Origin: Thermoflavifilum thermophilum
Lineage (GTDB): Bacteria; Bacteroidota; Bacteroidia; Chitinophagales; Chitinophagaceae
Length of the DNA stretch: 64,000 bases
Direction: 5' to 3'
Assembly (NCBI RefSeq): GCF_900116565.1
Contig: NZ_FPCJ01000001.1
Coordinates: 62,001 to 126,000 of the forward strand
Below the pieces are notes generated by a model, which had not been told where the DNA came from, ran no database searches, and was given only the letters and a program-made list of their open reading frames with translations. Shown here piece by piece: positions 25,389 to 33,424 of the stretch. The translations under genes were made by a program, and so were the position numbers. Numbering within the stretch: position 1 is the stretch's first letter; the number at the start of each line of letters is the position of its first letter.

Positions 25389-26492
25389 TCAATTCCCATC
25401 TTGCTGGTCCGGGTGAAAAATAAATACTTCATGATCTTTAATTTGATATGAAAAATGAGCGATAAGCTTTAGTTCATCCAACGCCTGCTGCAAAGTTTCA
25501 TCGGTAAAGGAACCGGTGAGCGGCGTACCGGCAATATCTTCACAACATATATGAATCTGTACGGCATATTTTCTTTCCATTTCCCGCGCCAGTTCCGCAA
25601 ATGACTCATTTTCAAAAATCAGTTTGTTTTCCATCCATGCGGTTTCAGGATAGACTTTATATTTTTTATCGGGATAAATTTCCTGTACCACATAATGCAT
25701 GGGATGTTGTATGGAATCGGTCATAGGAGCAGGATGAAACGCTATGCTGTCTTTCGCTTTATACCAGACCAGCTTTTCATGGGGCTTCAGCTGCACATGC
25801 TGATCGTTTTGTTTCAGGATAATTTCAATGGCCCCTGAAATCAGCGTAGCTTCTGTAACCGGATCATTCGGATAGGCTTTTACATTGAATACGGTGCCAA
25901 GATCACGGATATCCATATCGGCTGTATGGATCACGAAGGGATGTGCTTCATCATGACGGATGTCAAAATAAGCCTCACCCTGCAGGTTGACCTCACGCAC
26001 AGCAGCCTGGGCCAGGTCTTCTGCATAACTTAACACAGAACCTGCATTGAGCCATAGCTGGCTGCCATCGGGTAATACCACATGTGTTCTGGAGCCATAG
26101 CGGGTAATGATTTGATTGCTGCCGGCATGGTTAGTGGCCACCGATGTTACAGGCTCTGATAAAGGCACAATCAGATAACGATAAATCCAGAACCCCGCCA
26201 ACATAAGCAGCAACATCATTCCTACGCCCATCCAGTCAACCTTTCGGCTCCTTTGCTTTTTCAGGCTATACTGGAATAATGCATCTGCATCTTCTGCTGG
26301 CAGAAGTGCTTCATCCTGCTGCCATTTATCGGTATCAGAACGTACCTTCCAGCATGATTGCAACACCTCCATCGTGTATTGCGCCTCGGGATATTGGGGC
26401 AATAATCTGTTCAGCTCTTCTTCTTCAGCCTCTGTGAGTGAAGAAGAAAACTTCTTTCCAATCAATATCCAGATTCGTTCTTCCATCTGCAT
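25389..26492 (-). CDS. FecR-family anti-sigma factor
   Basis: A 367-residue inner-membrane protein. The cytoplasmic N-terminus (about 1-85) binds the sigma factor, a single membrane segment spans about 89-110, and the periplasmic FecR domain has 'YGSRTHVVLPDGSQLWLNAGS' (split: GSRTHVVLPDGS, QLWLNAGS), 'VNLQGEAYFDI', 'FVIHTADMDIRDLGTVFNV'. The C-terminus carries a short DUF4974/STN-like region ('GSFTDETLQQALDELKLI'). It receives the signal from the SusC STN domain and controls the ECF sigma factor encoded divergently at 26605. Such systems switch on the locus when the glycan is present. Confidence 0.93.
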   Translation of the reverse strand: MQMEERIWILIGKKFSSSLTEAEEEELNRLLPQYPEAQYTMEVLQSCWKVRSDTDKWQQDEALLPAEDADALFQYSLKKQRSRKVDWMGVGMMLLLMLAGFWIYRYLIVPLSEPVTSVATNHAGSNQIITRYGSRTHVVLPDGSQLWLNAGSVLSYAEDLAQAAVREVNLQGEAYFDIRHDEAHPFVIHTADMDIRDLGTVFNVKAYPNDPVTEATLISGAIEIILKQNDQHVQLKPHEKLVWYKAKDSIAFHPAPMTDSIQHPMHYVVQEIYPDKKYKVYPETAWMENKLIFENESFAELAREMERKYAVQIHICCEDIAGTPLTGSFTDETLQQALDELKLIAHFSYQIKDHEVFIFHPDQQDGN

Positions 26493-26604
26493 GAACAGGT
26501 GATATTGTATCGCTGTTACTTATATAGACAGAAAAATCTGCGTATTCTACTATTTGGTTTTAAAAAATTTTTAACTTCACCTTGAAAAACCCGCTACCTG
26601 CTCC

Positions 26605-27228
26605 ATGATGCACGAAGAAATTCTACATGAGTATCTGCACTTCTGGGAACATCATGATGCAGAAGGAGCCTATCGTTTCCTGAAGAAACATTTTTATCTA
26701 CCGGCACTGCGTTTTTGCATGCATTGGGTTTCGGATGAAGAAGATGCAAAGGAGCTGGTATATGATGTGCTGATGCGGGTGTGGCAAAAAGGTGATCATC
26801 TCAAAAAAATTAAAAATCTCAAAGTCTATATTTTTGTTGCCGTGCGCAATGCTGCACTGAATTTTCTGCAACAGCAAAAGAAAATGCATACCATTTCCTG
26901 GGATGATGTGGATATCAGGCTGGCCCCACTTGAACCAGATCCTGCCCAGCTGTTGATATCATCAGAAATGATCAGCCGTATTCAGGATGCCATTGATAAA
27001 CTTCCGCCTAAATGCAAAATGGTGTTCAAACTCATCCGGGAAGAAGGTTTTCGCAACAAAGATGTAGCAGAAATTCTTCACATTTCCGTCAACACAATTG
27101 ATAATCATCTGGCTCTGGCCATGCGAAAAATCAGCGAAGCCATTCATTTATACACACAGGAAAATGCTGAATCACCTATTCATAAATCCACTACTCGGAA
27201 AAAACCGGATAAGAATGCAGAATCCTGA
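26605..27228 (+). CDS. ECF RNA polymerase sigma factor (SusC/FecR-linked)
   Basis: A 207-residue sigma-70 factor of the ECF group found with Bacteroidota FecR proteins. Region 2: 'RFCMHWVSDEEDAKELVYDVLMRVWQKG'-like segment (here split: SDEEDAKELVYDV, LMRVWQKG) and 'VAVRNAALNFLQQQK'. Region 4: 'LPPKCKMVFKLIREEGF' and the HTH 'KDVAEILHISVNTIDNHLA'. The basic C-terminal tail (KSTTRKKPDKN) is longer than usual. It is divergent from fecR with a 112-base AT-rich gap holding both promoters, and convergent with the LytTR regulator gene. Expected target: the susCD operon. Confidence 0.93.
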   Translation: MMHEEILHEYLHFWEHHDAEGAYRFLKKHFYLPALRFCMHWVSDEEDAKELVYDVLMRVWQKGDHLKKIKNLKVYIFVAVRNAALNFLQQQKKMHTISWDDVDIRLAPLEPDPAQLLISSEMISRIQDAIDKLPPKCKMVFKLIREEGFRNKDVAEILHISVNTIDNHLALAMRKISEAIHLYTQENAESPIHKSTTRKKPDKNAES

Positions 27229-27260
27229 TTTCTGAAAAATCATCGTGTAGCCTGCGCTTT

Positions 27261-28010
27261 CTACATATCAAGCACAGATTTCAGTTTCTGATAACCTTGT
27301 TTGCTCACAGGAATTTCCTTGCCCGAACCTAATCTGATCCATTGTCCTTCCCGCTCGGAAAAATGAAAGCTGCTGATCTGGGAAATAGCCACAATATAAG
27401 AGCGATGCACACGAACAAACTGATCGGTTGGTAAGTGGTCTTCATAGTATTGCATTGTGGCTTTTTTGAGATAATATCCTTCTGCCGTATGAATTTTTAC
27501 ATAATCATCGGCTGCTTCCAGATACCAGATAGCAGAAACGGGAATAATTTTTATCTGATCTGATTTTTTTACCACAATGCGTTGAAGAGGAGAATGATAG
27601 CTGCCCGTAAACAAAGTATGGTCAGCCATCGTTGCCTGGCTGAATGCAGCAGGTTGTGCCATCAGTCTTTGCCATTTTTCCATCGCTTTCTGAAAACGAT
27701 CTCTGGAAAAAGGTTTCAACAAATAATCGAGGGCATTGGCTTCAAAAGCACGAATGGCATATTCATCATAAGCCGTGGTAAAAATAACGGGCGGCGGATC
27801 TTCGCATAGCTCCAGCATTTCAAAACCATTTAAGTGTGGCATTTGAATATCCAGAAACACCAAATCGGGATGATAAGTTTGAATGGCTTTTAATCCTTGA
27901 AAACCGTTTTCACTTTGTGCGACTACTTCACAATCCGGATAATCTTCGAGATATTCCAGAATAACATCCCGGGCGAGTTGTTCATCATCAATAATGATAA
28001 CACGTTTCAT
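27261..28010 (-). CDS. LytTR-family response regulator
   Basis: A 249-residue two-component regulator. The receiver domain spans about 1-120 with acidic pocket DDE at 8-10, phospho-acceptor D54 in VFLDIQMP, and Lys in LLKPFSR. The LytTR DNA-binding domain spans about 145-245 with 'IWYLEAADDYVKIHT', 'FVRVHRSYIVAI' and a closing 'IPVSKQGYQKLKSVL'. It overlaps the kinase gene by four bases (28007-28010), so the two are translationally coupled and form a pair. The target genes are unknown; the upstream envelope-stress-like genes of the operon are candidates. Confidence 0.95.
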   Translation of the reverse strand: MKRVIIIDDEQLARDVILEYLEDYPDCEVVAQSENGFQGLKAIQTYHPDLVFLDIQMPHLNGFEMLELCEDPPPVIFTTAYDEYAIRAFEANALDYLLKPFSRDRFQKAMEKWQRLMAQPAAFSQATMADHTLFTGSYHSPLQRIVVKKSDQIKIIPVSAIWYLEAADDYVKIHTAEGYYLKKATMQYYEDHLPTDQFVRVHRSYIVAISQISSFHFSEREGQWIRLGSGKEIPVSKQGYQKLKSVLDM

Positions 28011-29074
28011 GTGCGTTGCGGAATTAAACAGGTAACACTGAATTGGTGATCTGTTGATTGGATTTTTAGCAAACCATGCATGCCATAAATCAAATACAAC
28101 CTGCGGCTAACGGATTTTAATCCAAAGCCTGTGCCTGACTGATCAAGCAGGGTTTCATCAAACGGATTGTTGATGGTTATCATCAGCTGTCCGGGCAGCC
28201 GACGGGCTTCTATGCGGATTTCCACCTGATCAGCATTTCCATATAATCCAAATTTTATAGCATTTTCCAGCAATGGTTGCAATAACAAAGCAGGTAATTG
28301 GCAGGATAACGTATCTTCCGGAATATCGAGCACAGGGGTAAGGCGATGTCCAAAACGGATTTTTTCAATACTCAAATACAACTGAATTTGTTTCAACTCT
28401 TCATTCAGGCTTAACAAGGGTTTTTGCTCCTTCCGCAATGTGCCACGTAAGAAATCGGCTAACTGAATCACCATTTCGCGTGCTTGTTCGGGATGCTTAC
28501 CAATCAACGCATAAACTGAATTTAAGCAATTAAATAAAAAATGAGGCTGCAGCTGTTGTTCCAGTTTATACAATTCTGCGTCGCGTGCCAGTTTTTGGAT
28601 TTCTTCTTCCCGCATGCGGTGAGCCTGTTCATCCATACGCCTGGCGTGCTGCATGCTTAACATGGATACACTGAAGCTGAACACCAGCATAAAACCAAAC
28701 CGCACTGGCTCACTCTGATGCAACCAGGTAGCTGGTAAAAGATCAGGCATGATGAATCGCAACAACCATTCATCTGTGATGGTAAACAGCGCAGCTGTGA
28801 TACAAACTGCACCGCAGATGATGAAAAAATGAAAGCTTTGCGGATAAAAGAAAAACAAAATGCGTGACAGAAAAAGCAACATCAAAAATGCCAGCAGATG
28901 CGAAATCACACTATCTGTAAATGCCTGCTGAACCGATAAATCATAATAACGGGTCAACATCCATCCACAAAGCAATGCCCATATCATCCAGCCTATAAAA
29001 ATATATACAAAGAGCGGCAATGCCGATTTCCGTTGCTGTGACGTGTGGGTAAACAGATGACCAAGCATGCCCAT
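28007..29074 (-). CDS. LytS/YehU-type sensor histidine kinase
   Basis: A 355-residue membrane kinase with four transmembrane segments in the first ~145 residues, a coiled coil, then the His_kinase domain with the phospho-accepting H178 in QLQPHFLFNCLNS, and an HATPase domain with 'LLQPLLENAIKFG' and 'GTGFGLKSVSRRL'. There is no large extracytoplasmic sensor domain, so it probably senses within the membrane. It pairs with the LytTR regulator through a four-base overlap, and follows the DUF4288 gene by six bases. Confidence 0.94.
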   Translation of the reverse strand: MGMLGHLFTHTSQQRKSALPLFVYIFIGWMIWALLCGWMLTRYYDLSVQQAFTDSVISHLLAFLMLLFLSRILFFFYPQSFHFFIICGAVCITAALFTITDEWLLRFIMPDLLPATWLHQSEPVRFGFMLVFSFSVSMLSMQHARRMDEQAHRMREEEIQKLARDAELYKLEQQLQPHFLFNCLNSVYALIGKHPEQAREMVIQLADFLRGTLRKEQKPLLSLNEELKQIQLYLSIEKIRFGHRLTPVLDIPEDTLSCQLPALLLQPLLENAIKFGLYGNADQVEIRIEARRLPGQLMITINNPFDETLLDQSGTGFGLKSVSRRLYLIYGMHGLLKIQSTDHQFSVTCLIPQRT

Positions 29075-29080
29075 ACGGCA

Positions 29081-29437
29081 TCATATTTCTTCATCCTGAA
29101 TAAGGATATCTAAATCAATAGAAGTGGATTTGTGTTTTAACAATTTCAGATAGCTATCCGGGAAATCGGGTTCTTCAATATGCGAATATAATTCCATGCC
29201 GTCTTCAATTTCTTCGACCGGATAGAGCTCACTCACATCCAGAAATTGCCAACGTACGATCTGGTGATGAATATTTTCAAATTCCTGCTCTTCAGATTTA
29301 CCTATCTGACGAGCTTTGCGGCAGGCCTCATGCTGATGGCTTGCTGCAATCAAACGAAGTTGTTCTTCAAATTGTGCTTTATGCTGACCATCGCCTATCA
29401 CAATTTGATAAACCAATTTAGCAATAAACCATTTCAT
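29081..29437 (-). CDS. DUF4288 domain protein
   Basis: A 118-residue cytoplasmic protein. I take the start as the ATG at 29437 (MKWFIAKLVYQIVIGDG), matching the usual beginning of DUF4288 proteins; the longer frame overlaps the upstream gene and is not credible. Conserved features include 'FEEQLRLIAA', 'ARQIGKSEEQEFEN' and 'VRWQFLDVSELYPV'. The C-terminal ~30 residues are acidic. The function is unknown. It lies between the LiaF-like gene and the kinase gene with short spacings, so it is likely part of that operon. Confidence 0.8.
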   Translation of the reverse strand: MKWFIAKLVYQIVIGDGQHKAQFEEQLRLIAASHQHEACRKARQIGKSEEQEFENIHHQIVRWQFLDVSELYPVEEIEDGMELYSHIEEPDFPDSYLKLLKHKSTSIDLDILIQDEEI

Positions 29438-29486
29438 GGGAAAATATTTTAAACGACAAACAAGTGGAATGAAACAATTGACATCA

Positions 29487-30305
29487 TCATGTAGGAAAAC
29501 TTCTGATCTCCACCCCACCCATCACCACTGCACCGGTGAGTGTCAGGGTTTTGTTGGGATCTGGCATGATGCCTGCCACTTCCCGCCTGTCGTCCACGCC
29601 CCCCATCACGTTGGTCATATTCACCCGCACGTCCCAACTGGTAGGCACAAACAAACGCAAGCCTCCAAATACCACCGAAGCATCAATAATGGCATTGCCC
29701 TGCACATCAGCCTGTGTAAGATCAATTTCCACACCCCCAAAACAACTGACGACATCGCCTCCTTTGAAATGCTTGGAAATAATTTTTCTGCGTATGCCAC
29801 AAAACACAGCCGTTGTATCAAACCAATCTGTGGCTTCACCCGATGAGCTGTTTGGTTGCTGGGTTGCAGATGAATGATACCAGCCATATCGGTTCTTACA
29901 ATGATCCCGATAACAAAATCTTTTCCTGCTGCGGGGTCTGAAAATCAAAATCAAACCAATCAACATAATCACCACCGGCCAGATATATGGGTATATCTCA
30001 ACCGGTAAATCCAAAATGTCTCTGGCCAGAAATATGCCACCCGTCAACAAAAAAATAATACCCAAACCGCTATGGCAACGACTGCTCAGCAAAAACACAA
30101 TACCCAGGATCACCAAATACATGGGCCAGCTCAATATCCAGGCAGGTATGGGCAGATGCAACTGCTGCAGCAGCAAGAACATGCCTGTAACGAAGATAAT
30201 CAACCCACCCCGGCGCCGGCGGATGTGATGATATTTTTCCCAGTCCTGCATTGATTCCGGAGATTCCGGCTTATTACCTGAATAGGATGATGATGAATTT
30301 TCCAT
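29487..30305 (-). CDS. LiaF-like membrane protein (DUF5668 plus LiaF C-terminal domain)
   Basis: A 272-residue protein starting at the ATG at 30305 (MENSSSSYSG). After a hydrophilic N-terminus there are about four transmembrane segments (from 'GGLIIFVTGMFLLLQQL' to 'IWPVVIMLIGLILIF'), then a C-terminal beta-helix-like domain with repeated 'AVFCGIRRKI', 'VSCFGGVEIDL', 'SVVFGGLRLFVP', 'NVMGGVDDRR', 'AVVMGGVEIRSF' units. These are the hallmark of the cell-wall-active antibiotic response/LiaF domain. In Firmicutes LiaF inhibits a two-component system; here a kinase-regulator pair follows in the same operon, which suggests a similar role (inference). Confidence 0.88.
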   Translation of the reverse strand: MENSSSSYSGNKPESPESMQDWEKYHHIRRRRGGLIIFVTGMFLLLQQLHLPIPAWILSWPMYLVILGIVFLLSSRCHSGLGIIFLLTGGIFLARDILDLPVEIYPYIWPVVIMLIGLILIFRPRSRKRFCYRDHCKNRYGWYHSSATQQPNSSSGEATDWFDTTAVFCGIRRKIISKHFKGGDVVSCFGGVEIDLTQADVQGNAIIDASVVFGGLRLFVPTSWDVRVNMTNVMGGVDDRREVAGIMPDPNKTLTLTGAVVMGGVEIRSFPT

Positions 30306-30446
30306 GTGTGGAATTTTCTGCAAACCTACCAGAAACAACCTCATCCTGTATGTTGTTTTCGGTTAATGGTAAGACTCCGTCGGTAAATGAACCGAGCGGT
30401 AAGCAGATATAACCGGGAGAAGTACAATAAATTCAGGGATTGCACG

Positions 30447-30454
30447 TATCTTCG
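30447..30454 (+). promoter_or_regulatory. Candidate -7 box for tRNA-Ser
   Basis: TATCTTCG resembles TAnnTTTG and lies 33 bases before the tRNA-Ser 5' end, almost the same arrangement as upstream of tRNA-Pro. The -33 box is not clear. Confidence 0.4.
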
Positions 30455-30460
30455 CACTTG

Positions 30461-30476
30461 CCTGTCATAAGACAGG
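30461..30476. repeat. Leader palindrome upstream of tRNA-Ser
   Basis: CCTGTC-ATAA-GACAGG is a perfect 6-bp stem with a four-base loop, 10 bases before the tRNA. It occupies the same place between -7 box and tRNA as the 342-361 palindrome and, like it, is followed by GTT. Confidence 0.55.
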
Positions 30477-30486
30477 TTGCCAGCAT

Positions 30487-30575
30487 GGAGGGATGCCAGA
30501 GCGGTCGAATGGGACGGTCTCGAAAACCGTTGTCTGCCTTCCGGTGGACCGAGGGTTCGAATCCCTCTCCCTCCG
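30487..30575 (+). tRNA. tRNA-Ser (anticodon CGA)
   Basis: A class II tRNA. The acceptor stem GGAGGGA (30487-30493) pairs with TCCCTCC (30568-30574), with discriminator G30575. The anticodon arm is ACGGT-CTCGAAA-ACCGT, giving anticodon CGA. A long variable arm (TGTCTGCCTTCCGGTGGACC region) and the T arm GAGGG-TTCGAAT-CCCTC follow. CCA is not encoded, unlike in the tRNA-Pro of this window. A run of T's just after the gene probably ends transcription. Confidence 0.95.
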
Positions 30576-30696
30576 CGTGTTTTTTTTACCTCCTTTTCTT
30601 CATCTGCACTTCAACTTGAAACATCGCATTTTTATTTTTGTAACAGACACATACATGTTTTTACCTGCCTGATGTATTTTAGACAAAACATTTGCC

Positions 30697-31536
30697 ATGC
30701 CTGTGATTGATGCTCATCAACATTTTTGGATCTATGATCCGATCAAAGATGCGTGGATTACAGATGAAATGCAAATTTTAAAACAGAATTACTTACCCGA
30801 TGATTTGCATAAGGAACTGAAACAGGCGGGTGTGGATGGAACGGTGGTCGTACAGGCCAGTACCCGTGACCAAGAAAACACATTTCTGATTCAACTGGCA
30901 CAGGCACATCCGTTTATTCAAGGTGTAGTAGGATGGGTTGATCCATGCAGCCATCTATTAGAAGAACAATTGCAAATTTACCAGCAAATACCCATTGTAA
31001 AAGGCTTTCGCCATATTGTGCAAAGTGAACCGGATGACTATTTACTGCGAAAACAAGTGCAGCTGGGCATAGCAATGATAGGAAGATATGGTTTTACCTA
31101 CGACATATTGATTTATCCTCGCCAGCTTGCAGCTGCATTGCAACTGGTGGAAAGCCTGCCGGAACAGCCACTGGTGGTTGATCACCTGGCCAAACCCTTG
31201 ATTCGGAATAAACAAATGGAACCCTGGGCTAGTCAGATAAAAATGCTTGCGCAAGCTTCCCATGTGTACTGCAAGCTTTCAGGATGGGCTACCGAGGCCG
31301 ATTGGCAGCAGTGGACACCGGAAGATGTATATCCCTATTTCGATGTGATCTTTGATGCTTTTGGTTCAACACGCATTTTATTCGGGTCCGACTGGCCAGT
31401 GTGCCTGCTGGCTGCAAGTTATAGTCAAATCAAACAAACCGTTGAGCAATATCTGCTTCGATATTATTCAGAAGCCATTCCCGCTGTGATGGGGCAGAAT
31501 GCAATCCGATTTTACCGTTTACCGGTATCATCCTGA
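30697..31536 (+). CDS. Amidohydrolase-family sugar lactonase (fucono-/rhamnonolactonase type)
   Basis: A 279-residue TIM-barrel metal hydrolase of COG3618. The metal site opens with DAHQHFW (H7, H9); 'VQASTRDQENTFLI', 'VVGWVDPCS', 'VKGFRHIVQSEPDDY', 'VVDHLAKPL', 'CKLSGWATEADW' and 'RILFGSDWPVCLL' are all typical and include the catalytic Asp. Family members open 1,5-lactones of L-fucose or L-rhamnose during deoxysugar catabolism. The exact sugar cannot be told. No dehydrogenase or aldolase gene of that pathway adjoins it. The 3' end overlaps the convergent BioF-like gene by 25 bases. Confidence 0.88.
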   Translation: MPVIDAHQHFWIYDPIKDAWITDEMQILKQNYLPDDLHKELKQAGVDGTVVVQASTRDQENTFLIQLAQAHPFIQGVVGWVDPCSHLLEEQLQIYQQIPIVKGFRHIVQSEPDDYLLRKQVQLGIAMIGRYGFTYDILIYPRQLAAALQLVESLPEQPLVVDHLAKPLIRNKQMEPWASQIKMLAQASHVYCKLSGWATEADWQQWTPEDVYPYFDVIFDAFGSTRILFGSDWPVCLLAASYSQIKQTVEQYLLRYYSEAIPAVMGQNAIRFYRLPVSS

Positions 31537-32663
31537 TGTGCAGCGTTGAGCCATTCGGTTAATTTTTGGGCCAATGCCATTACTTCCTGTTCGGTATTGA
31601 AGCTGTGCAATACGATGCGCAGGCGCTCCTCTCCTGCCGGCACGGTGGGATGCAAAATGGGGCGTACATCAAATCCGGCGGCTTGCAAATGCTGTGCACA
31701 GGCTTTTACCCTTGCATTGCCGGGGATGCGCACAACCTGAATGGGTGAAATACTCTGGCTATGCGCCTGCATGTGCTGTTGCCAGCACGCCGCCAGATAC
31801 TGTAGATAACGGCGCTGGTTGTGCATTTCAGGGATTTGCTGATAAGCCAGATAAACAGCTGCCAGCGATGCAGGCGGTAATGCAGTGGAATAAATAAGCG
31901 GTCGTGCCGTATTGATCAGATACTGCCGCAACAGTTCGCTGCCTAAAATCGCGGCTCCATGGGCACCCAGCGCCTTGCCGAAAGTAACTACCCGGGCAAA
32001 ACACTTTTCCGTTACACCCATGGATTGTACCAAACCCTCTCCCTTCGGGCCTATCACCCCCACGGCATGGGCTTCATCTATCAGTAAAGCCGCTTCATAT
32101 TGTTCACAGATGGATGTAAGCTGCACCAGATCGGGCTGATCACCGTCCATGGAATATATGGACTCTGCCACTACAAATATGCGCTGGTGCGGATGATGTG
32201 CGCGCTCTTTCCGCAGAAGCTCTTCCAGCTGATGCAGATCGTTGTGTGTAAAAGCCCGATGGCGGGCAAAACTCATGCGCAATCCATCGCGCAGGGATGC
32301 GTGGATGAATTGATCATACAATACCAGATCGCCTCGCTGGGGAATGGCCGACATCAGCGCCAGATTGGCCATATAACCGGAAGAAAAAATCAAAGCTGCT
32401 GGTGCCTGATGAAACTGCGCTATGTACTGTTCCACTTCATCCAGCAAAGCATACGCACCGGATAGCAGGCGTGAGCCTGTGCTGCCATGGCCCAGATGAT
32501 GGGCTGCAATCCACTCGGTGATGTGTAGCTGGAAAACCTTGTCGCGCGCCAGTCCCAGATAATCATTGGAACAAAAATCAATGCCCTGTGCCAGGCGAAG
32601 TTCTCGATAAGCCTGTTGCGCTTTTTTCTCGGCCAGAAACCGTTGCAGATAGGCTGTGTACAT
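31512..32663 (-). CDS. bioF: 8-amino-7-oxononanoate synthase-like alpha-oxoamine synthase
   Basis: A 383-residue PLP enzyme of fold type I. The start at 32663 (MYTAYLQRFL) fits the family; the frame runs on upstream but only into the intergenic region after infC. Motifs: 'IDFCSNDYLGLA', 'GHGSTGSRLLSGAY', 'IFSSGYMANLALM', 'VAESIYSMDGD', 'LLIDEAHAVGVIG' and the PLP lysine in VTFGKALGAHGA. The reaction condenses an acyl thioester with an amino acid: pimeloyl-ACP plus alanine for biotin, or glycine for the close relative KBL. No other biotin gene is nearby, so KBL or another relative remains possible. It lies 61 bases after infC, where rpmI would be expected. Confidence 0.82.
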   Translation of the reverse strand: MYTAYLQRFLAEKKAQQAYRELRLAQGIDFCSNDYLGLARDKVFQLHITEWIAAHHLGHGSTGSRLLSGAYALLDEVEQYIAQFHQAPAALIFSSGYMANLALMSAIPQRGDLVLYDQFIHASLRDGLRMSFARHRAFTHNDLHQLEELLRKERAHHPHQRIFVVAESIYSMDGDQPDLVQLTSICEQYEAALLIDEAHAVGVIGPKGEGLVQSMGVTEKCFARVVTFGKALGAHGAAILGSELLRQYLINTARPLIYSTALPPASLAAVYLAYQQIPEMHNQRRYLQYLAACWQQHMQAHSQSISPIQVVRIPGNARVKACAQHLQAAGFDVRPILHPTVPAGEERLRIVLHSFNTEQEVMALAQKLTEWLNAAHQDDTGKR

Positions 32664-32724
32664 ACATGAAAAACCTTGCCCAGCATATGCTGGGGGAAAG
32701 AGTAGAATCGCACTCCGGTGCTGA

Positions 32725-33285
32725 TCAGGCTTTCTTTTTGGTGCTTTTCGGAGCGATGACGGCATGCATGCGTCTGCCTTCCAGCTTGGGCATGCCTTCC
32801 AGCACACCCACTTCAGCCAGCCGTTCGGCCAGTTTTAGCAAAATCAGCTCTCCACGCTCCTTGAACATGATAGCCCGGCCTTTAAATTGCACATAAGCCT
32901 TCACCTTATTGCCTTCCTTCAAAAATTTCTCGGCATGGCGAAGCTTGAATTCAAAATCATGATCGTCCGTATTGGGCGTAAAACGAAGTTCCTTTACTTC
33001 ACTTTTCGCTGATTTGGCTTTGATTTCCTTTTCTTTCTTGCGGCGCTCGTAGAGAAACTTGTTGTAGTCAATGATTTTGCATACCGGTGGATTGGCATTG
33101 GGTGAAATTTCCACCAGATCAAGCCCTTGTTCTTCGGCCATGCGCAGGGCTTCTTCCAGCGGATAAATGCCGGTTTCCACATTATCGCCCACCACTCGCA
33201 CCTCGCGGGCGCGTATCATGTGGTTAATGCGAAATTCAGATGTGTCTTTCTTTCTGGGAGATGGATGAGATGTATGTTTTTGCAT
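32725..33285 (-). CDS. infC: Translation initiation factor IF-3
   Basis: A 186-residue protein with both IF-3 domains: N-domain 'FRINHMIRAREVRVVGDN', 'GLDLVEISPNANPPVCKI', linker rich in Lys ('RRKKEKEIKAK'), and C-domain 'VKELRFTPNTDDHDFEFK', 'VQFKGRAIMFKERGE'. It binds the 30S subunit and keeps start-site selection accurate. The ATG at 33285 adds a short basic extension before the conserved FRIN; IF-3 genes often use rare starts, so the start is not certain. It follows thrS in the usual order, but rpmI and rplT do not follow. Confidence 0.95.
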   Translation of the reverse strand: MQKHTSHPSPRKKDTSEFRINHMIRAREVRVVGDNVETGIYPLEEALRMAEEQGLDLVEISPNANPPVCKIIDYNKFLYERRKKEKEIKAKSAKSEVKELRFTPNTDDHDFEFKLRHAEKFLKEGNKVKAYVQFKGRAIMFKERGELILLKLAERLAEVGVLEGMPKLEGRRMHAVIAPKSTKKKA

Positions 33286-33424
33286 TCAAACAGGAAAATT
33301 AATATACAATAACTCGTGTTTTGCTGAATCGATGAATTTGTAAAATATCACTTCAGGCAAATTTGAACAATTCTGTGCAACTATTCAAACCTGTCCCAAA
33401 TTTATTGCAAAATGCAAGGAAATA

